Assembly: GCA_050725495.1 (NCBI GenBank)
Contig: JBOHHM010000268.1
Span: 1 to 6,455, forward strand
Direction: 5' to 3'
Length of the DNA: 6,455 nt
DNA from: JBOHHM01 sp050725495
GTDB lineage: Bacteria; Pseudomonadota; Gammaproteobacteria; Burkholderiales; Burkholderiaceae_C
In this document: positions 4,554-6,455 of the stretch, piece by piece
How positions within the stretch are numbered: position 1 is the stretch's first letter
Layout of the letters: every line of letters starts with the position of its first letter
Program-made: the position numbers and the translations under genes
The notes under the pieces: model-generated
The model's database searches: none
What the model saw: only the letters and a program-made list of their open reading frames with translations
What the model was told of the DNA's origin: nothing

Positions 4554-4916
4554 TCAATCCAGCCACCGGCAGTAGGCGATGCGAACGGGCAGGGGCGGGC
4601 GGCAACTCCCCGTGTCGTGGAATATGGTGGGCGACAGCGGCACGCCGTGTTCCCGCCAAGCCGGCGCTTCAGCGTCCTTGCACTCCCCGCTGAAGCCGTG
4701 CGTTGTTGGCGCGGGGCCGACGTAGCACCCGGCGCACGGCGCGCAATCCAGTACCCCAGGCATCGACCGTGAGGCCATCGCCGCGGCCGCCAACGGTTTG
4801 GCTTCTTGCATTGCAGCAACCGACGCCGGTGCCGGCGTACCGAGCAGCGCCAGGCACAGGAACAGCATGACGCCGCACAGCGCTCGCCATTGGTAGAGAC
4901 GCTCAAGCCGTCCCAT
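4554..4916 (-). CDS. Cys-rich exported protein coupled to the Cu/Ag efflux pump gene
   Basis: A 120-residue protein of unrecognised family. A hydrophobic segment (about 12-28) acts as signal peptide or anchor; cleavage is plausible after Val33-Ala34-Ala35. The remainder has six cysteines: a Cys58-x2-Cys61-x2-Cys64 cluster, then Cys79, Cys105 and Cys116, plus Met36, Met47 and Met52. It ends CRWLD. Thiol and Met ligands in the periplasm, encoded in a Cu(I)/Ag(I) efflux operon, suggest metal binding, but the even number of cysteines also fits three disulfides; neither is shown. The frame is open to a GTG at 4958, but the ATG at 4916 has GGAG (4928-4925) eight bases upstream and puts the hydrophobic segment near the N-terminus. 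Its start overlaps the pump gene's end by 14 bases (4903-4916), so the two are probably translationally coupled. Confidence 0.8.
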   Translation of the reverse strand: MGRLERLYQWRALCGVMLFLCLALLGTPAPASVAAMQEAKPLAAAAMASRSMPGVLDCAPCAGCYVGPAPTTHGFSGECKDAEAPAWREHGVPLSPTIFHDTGSCRPPLPVRIAYCRWLD

Positions 4917-6455
4917 GGCGGCTTCTCCAGAATGCGAAGCGTGACGTCTGGCGCTCACGCGGCCGCCGCATCAGCAAGTAAGCCGCCGGGATCACGAACA
5001 TCGACAACAGCGGCGCGGTGATCATCCCGCCCACCATCGGCGCGGCAATGCGCCGCATCACCTCCGAGCCGGTGCCTGTGCCCCACATGATGGGCAGCAA
5101 GCCCGCAATGATCACGGCGACCGTCATGGCGATGGGTCGCACCCGCAGGGCTGCTCCCTCGATGATCGCCTGAGCAAGCTCCAGCGAGTCGTTGAGCCGC
5201 CCTTGCGCTGTGCGGGCGGCCAGCGCCTGATTCACGTAGATCAGCATCACCACGCCGATCTCCGCCGCAACGCCCCCCAGCGCGATGAACCCCACCGCGG
5301 AGGCGATCGACATGTTGTAGCCCAGCAGGTAGAGCAACCAGATGCCGCCCACCAGCGCGAAGGGCAAGGTGGTCATGATCAGCAGCGCCTCATCGAAGCG
5401 CCTGAAGGTCAGGTACAGCAGCACGAAGATGATGAGCAACGTGAAAGGGACCACCACCTTCAGTTTCGCGGTCGCGCGCTCGAGGAACTCGAACTGGCCC
5501 GACCAGGAGATCGAATAGCCGGGCGGCAGCTTCACCTCCTTCATGACGGCGCGCTGCATGTCCTGCACCGCTGAGCGCAGGTCGCGCCCGCGGATGTCGA
5601 CATAGACCCAGCCGGACAGGCGGGCGTTTTCGCTCCTGAGCATCGGCGGCCCGTCGGTGATGCGAATGTCGGCCACGTCGGACAGCACCAGCCGCGCGCC
5701 ACGCTCGGTGACGATCGGCAGGCTGCGCAGCTTCTCCAGCGAGTCGCGGATCTCGCGCGGGTAGCGCATGTTGATCGGGAAGCGCTGCAGGCCCTCCACC
5801 GTTTCGCCGATGTTGTCACCGCCCACGGCCGAGGAGATGATCGACTGCACGTCGGCGATGTTCATGCCGAAGCGCGCCGCCGCGGCACGGCGGATGTCCA
5901 CATCCACATAACGCCCGCCGGTCAGCCGCTCGGCCAAGGCGCTGCTCACCCCCGGCACGTCTTTCAGCACGCGCTCGATCTCGCTGGTGAGGCGGTCGAT
6001 GGTGGCGAGGTCGGTGCCCGCGACCTTCACGCCCACCGGGCTCTTGATGCCGGTGGCCAGCATGTCGATGCGGTTGCGGATCGGCGGCACCCAGATATTG
6101 GCCAGGCCCGGCACCTTGACGATGCGGTCAAGTTCCTCCACCAGTTTGTCCTGCGTCATGCCCGGGCGCCACTGGTCGCGCGGCTTGAACTGGATCGTCG
6201 TCTCGAACATCTCCATTGGCGCCGGGTCGGTGGCGGTCTCGGCGCGGCCCGCCTTGCCGTAAACGCTGACGACTTCGGGCACGGTTTTGATCAGACGGTC
6301 CGTTTGTTGCAGCAGCTCCGAGGCCTTTCCGGCGGAGAGGCCGGGCAGCGCGGACGGCATGTACAGCAGATCACCTTCGTCCAGCGGCGGCATGAACTCG
6401 CCGCCGATGTGCAGCAAGGGCCACGCGCTGATCGCCAGCACCACGGCGGCCGCCA
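4903..6455 (-). CDS. cusA: CusA-type Cu(I)/Ag(I) RND efflux pump, C-terminal half (cut by the window edge)
   Basis: The last 516 codons of a heavy-metal RND pump, the inner-membrane proton antiporter that feeds Cu(I)/Ag(I) to a CusB/CusC-type channel. The 5' half lies beyond 6455. I number the visible part from the Val codon at 6444-6442 as 1; recalled E. coli CusA then aligns with an offset of 544 and no gap up to residue 395. The three metal-binding methionines (E. coli 573, 623, 672) fall on Met29, Met79 and Met128. The charged residues reported to line the entrance cleft (567, 617, 625, 669, 678) fall on Glu23, Asp73, Glu81, Arg125 and Lys134. Five C-terminal membrane helices are visible, about 331-348, 352-375, 378-404, 432-455 and 472-493. 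The relay Glu939 is kept as Glu395, but Lys984 is replaced by Ile438 (RVRPIAMT). The metal site separates it from CzcA-type Zn/Co/Cd pumps. It ends in a basic tail overlapping the Cys-rich gene. Confidence 0.93.
   Translation of the reverse strand, partial: AAAVVLAISAWPLLHIGGEFMPPLDEGDLLYMPSALPGLSAGKASELLQQTDRLIKTVPEVVSVYGKAGRAETATDPAPMEMFETTIQFKPRDQWRPGMTQDKLVEELDRIVKVPGLANIWVPPIRNRIDMLATGIKSPVGVKVAGTDLATIDRLTSEIERVLKDVPGVSSALAERLTGGRYVDVDIRRAAAARFGMNIADVQSIISSAVGGDNIGETVEGLQRFPINMRYPREIRDSLEKLRSLPIVTERGARLVLSDVADIRITDGPPMLRSENARLSGWVYVDIRGRDLRSAVQDMQRAVMKEVKLPPGYSISWSGQFEFLERATAKLKVVVPFTLLIIFVLLYLTFRRFDEALLIMTTLPFALVGGIWLLYLLGYNMSIASAVGFIALGGVAAEIGVVMLIYVNQALAARTAQGRLNDSLELAQAIIEGAALRVRPIAMTVAVIIAGLLPIMWGTGTGSEVMRRIAAPMVGGMITAPLLSMFVIPAAYLLMRRPRERQTSRFAFWRSRHGTA
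4925..4928 (-). promoter_or_regulatory. Ribosome binding site inside the end of the pump gene
   Basis: GGAG on the minus strand, eight bases before the ATG at 4916 and lying within the last codons of the efflux pump gene. It decides the ATG at 4916 over the GTG at 4958. Confidence 0.55.

Noticed and set aside
4511..4906. 131-codon minus-strand frame overlapping the Cys-rich gene
   Set aside because: It is very Arg/Cys-rich, lacks a signal peptide and ribosome binding site, and competes with a frame that has both and is coupled to cusA.
1..6455. Mobile element, CRISPR array or tRNA/rRNA gene
   Set aside because: I saw no transposase or integrase motif, no regularly spaced direct repeats, no terminal inverted repeats with target duplication, and no cloverleaf-type sequence on either strand.

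Overview
The window is about 66-70% GC by eye. It carries eight genes, all on the minus strand, packed with short gaps or overlaps, so transcription runs from position 6455 toward 1. GC content, a ProQ/FinO protein with a long basic Ala/Pro-rich N-terminus, an orphan TAXI-type binding protein with a cytoplasmic tail, and a CusA-type RND pump together suggest a betaproteobacterium of the order Burkholderiales, probably Comamonadaceae-like. That is inference from family resemblance, not from a marker gene. I see no RNA gene, insertion sequence, integrase or CRISPR array.

Right part (6455 to about 4250): the C-terminal half of a CusA-type Cu(I)/Ag(I) efflux pump (cut by the window edge), then a 120-residue exported protein with six cysteines after its signal sequence whose start overlaps the pump's stop by 14 bases, then an 81-residue exported protein with two cysteines. 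The first two are clearly the tail of a copper/silver export operon. A 17-base palindrome separates them from the third gene.

Middle (4232 to 1858): a P1-family (S58, DmpA/NylC-like) self-processing amidohydrolase/aminopeptidase, followed 11 bases later by a membrane-anchored TAXI-family solute-binding protein whose ribosome binding site is built into the hydrolase stop codon. No TRAP permease genes are visible. The pair looks translationally coupled and may serve one substrate class, but the substrate cannot be read from the sequence.

Left part (1737 to 1): proQ, preceded by a 120-base leader with three dyads and no Shine-Dalgarno sequence; then a 131-base gap with a dyad and a leader hairpin; then an exported protein of unknown function and the first 52 codons of a lipoprotein, again coupled through a stop codon that overlaps the ribosome binding site.

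The points most worth a second look are the Ile in the pump where E. coli CusA has the proton-relay Lys984, the uncharacterised Cys-rich protein coupled to the pump, the hydrolase/TAXI pair, and the structured proQ leader. I do not see clear evidence for a wholly new system; the Cys-rich protein is the nearest candidate.
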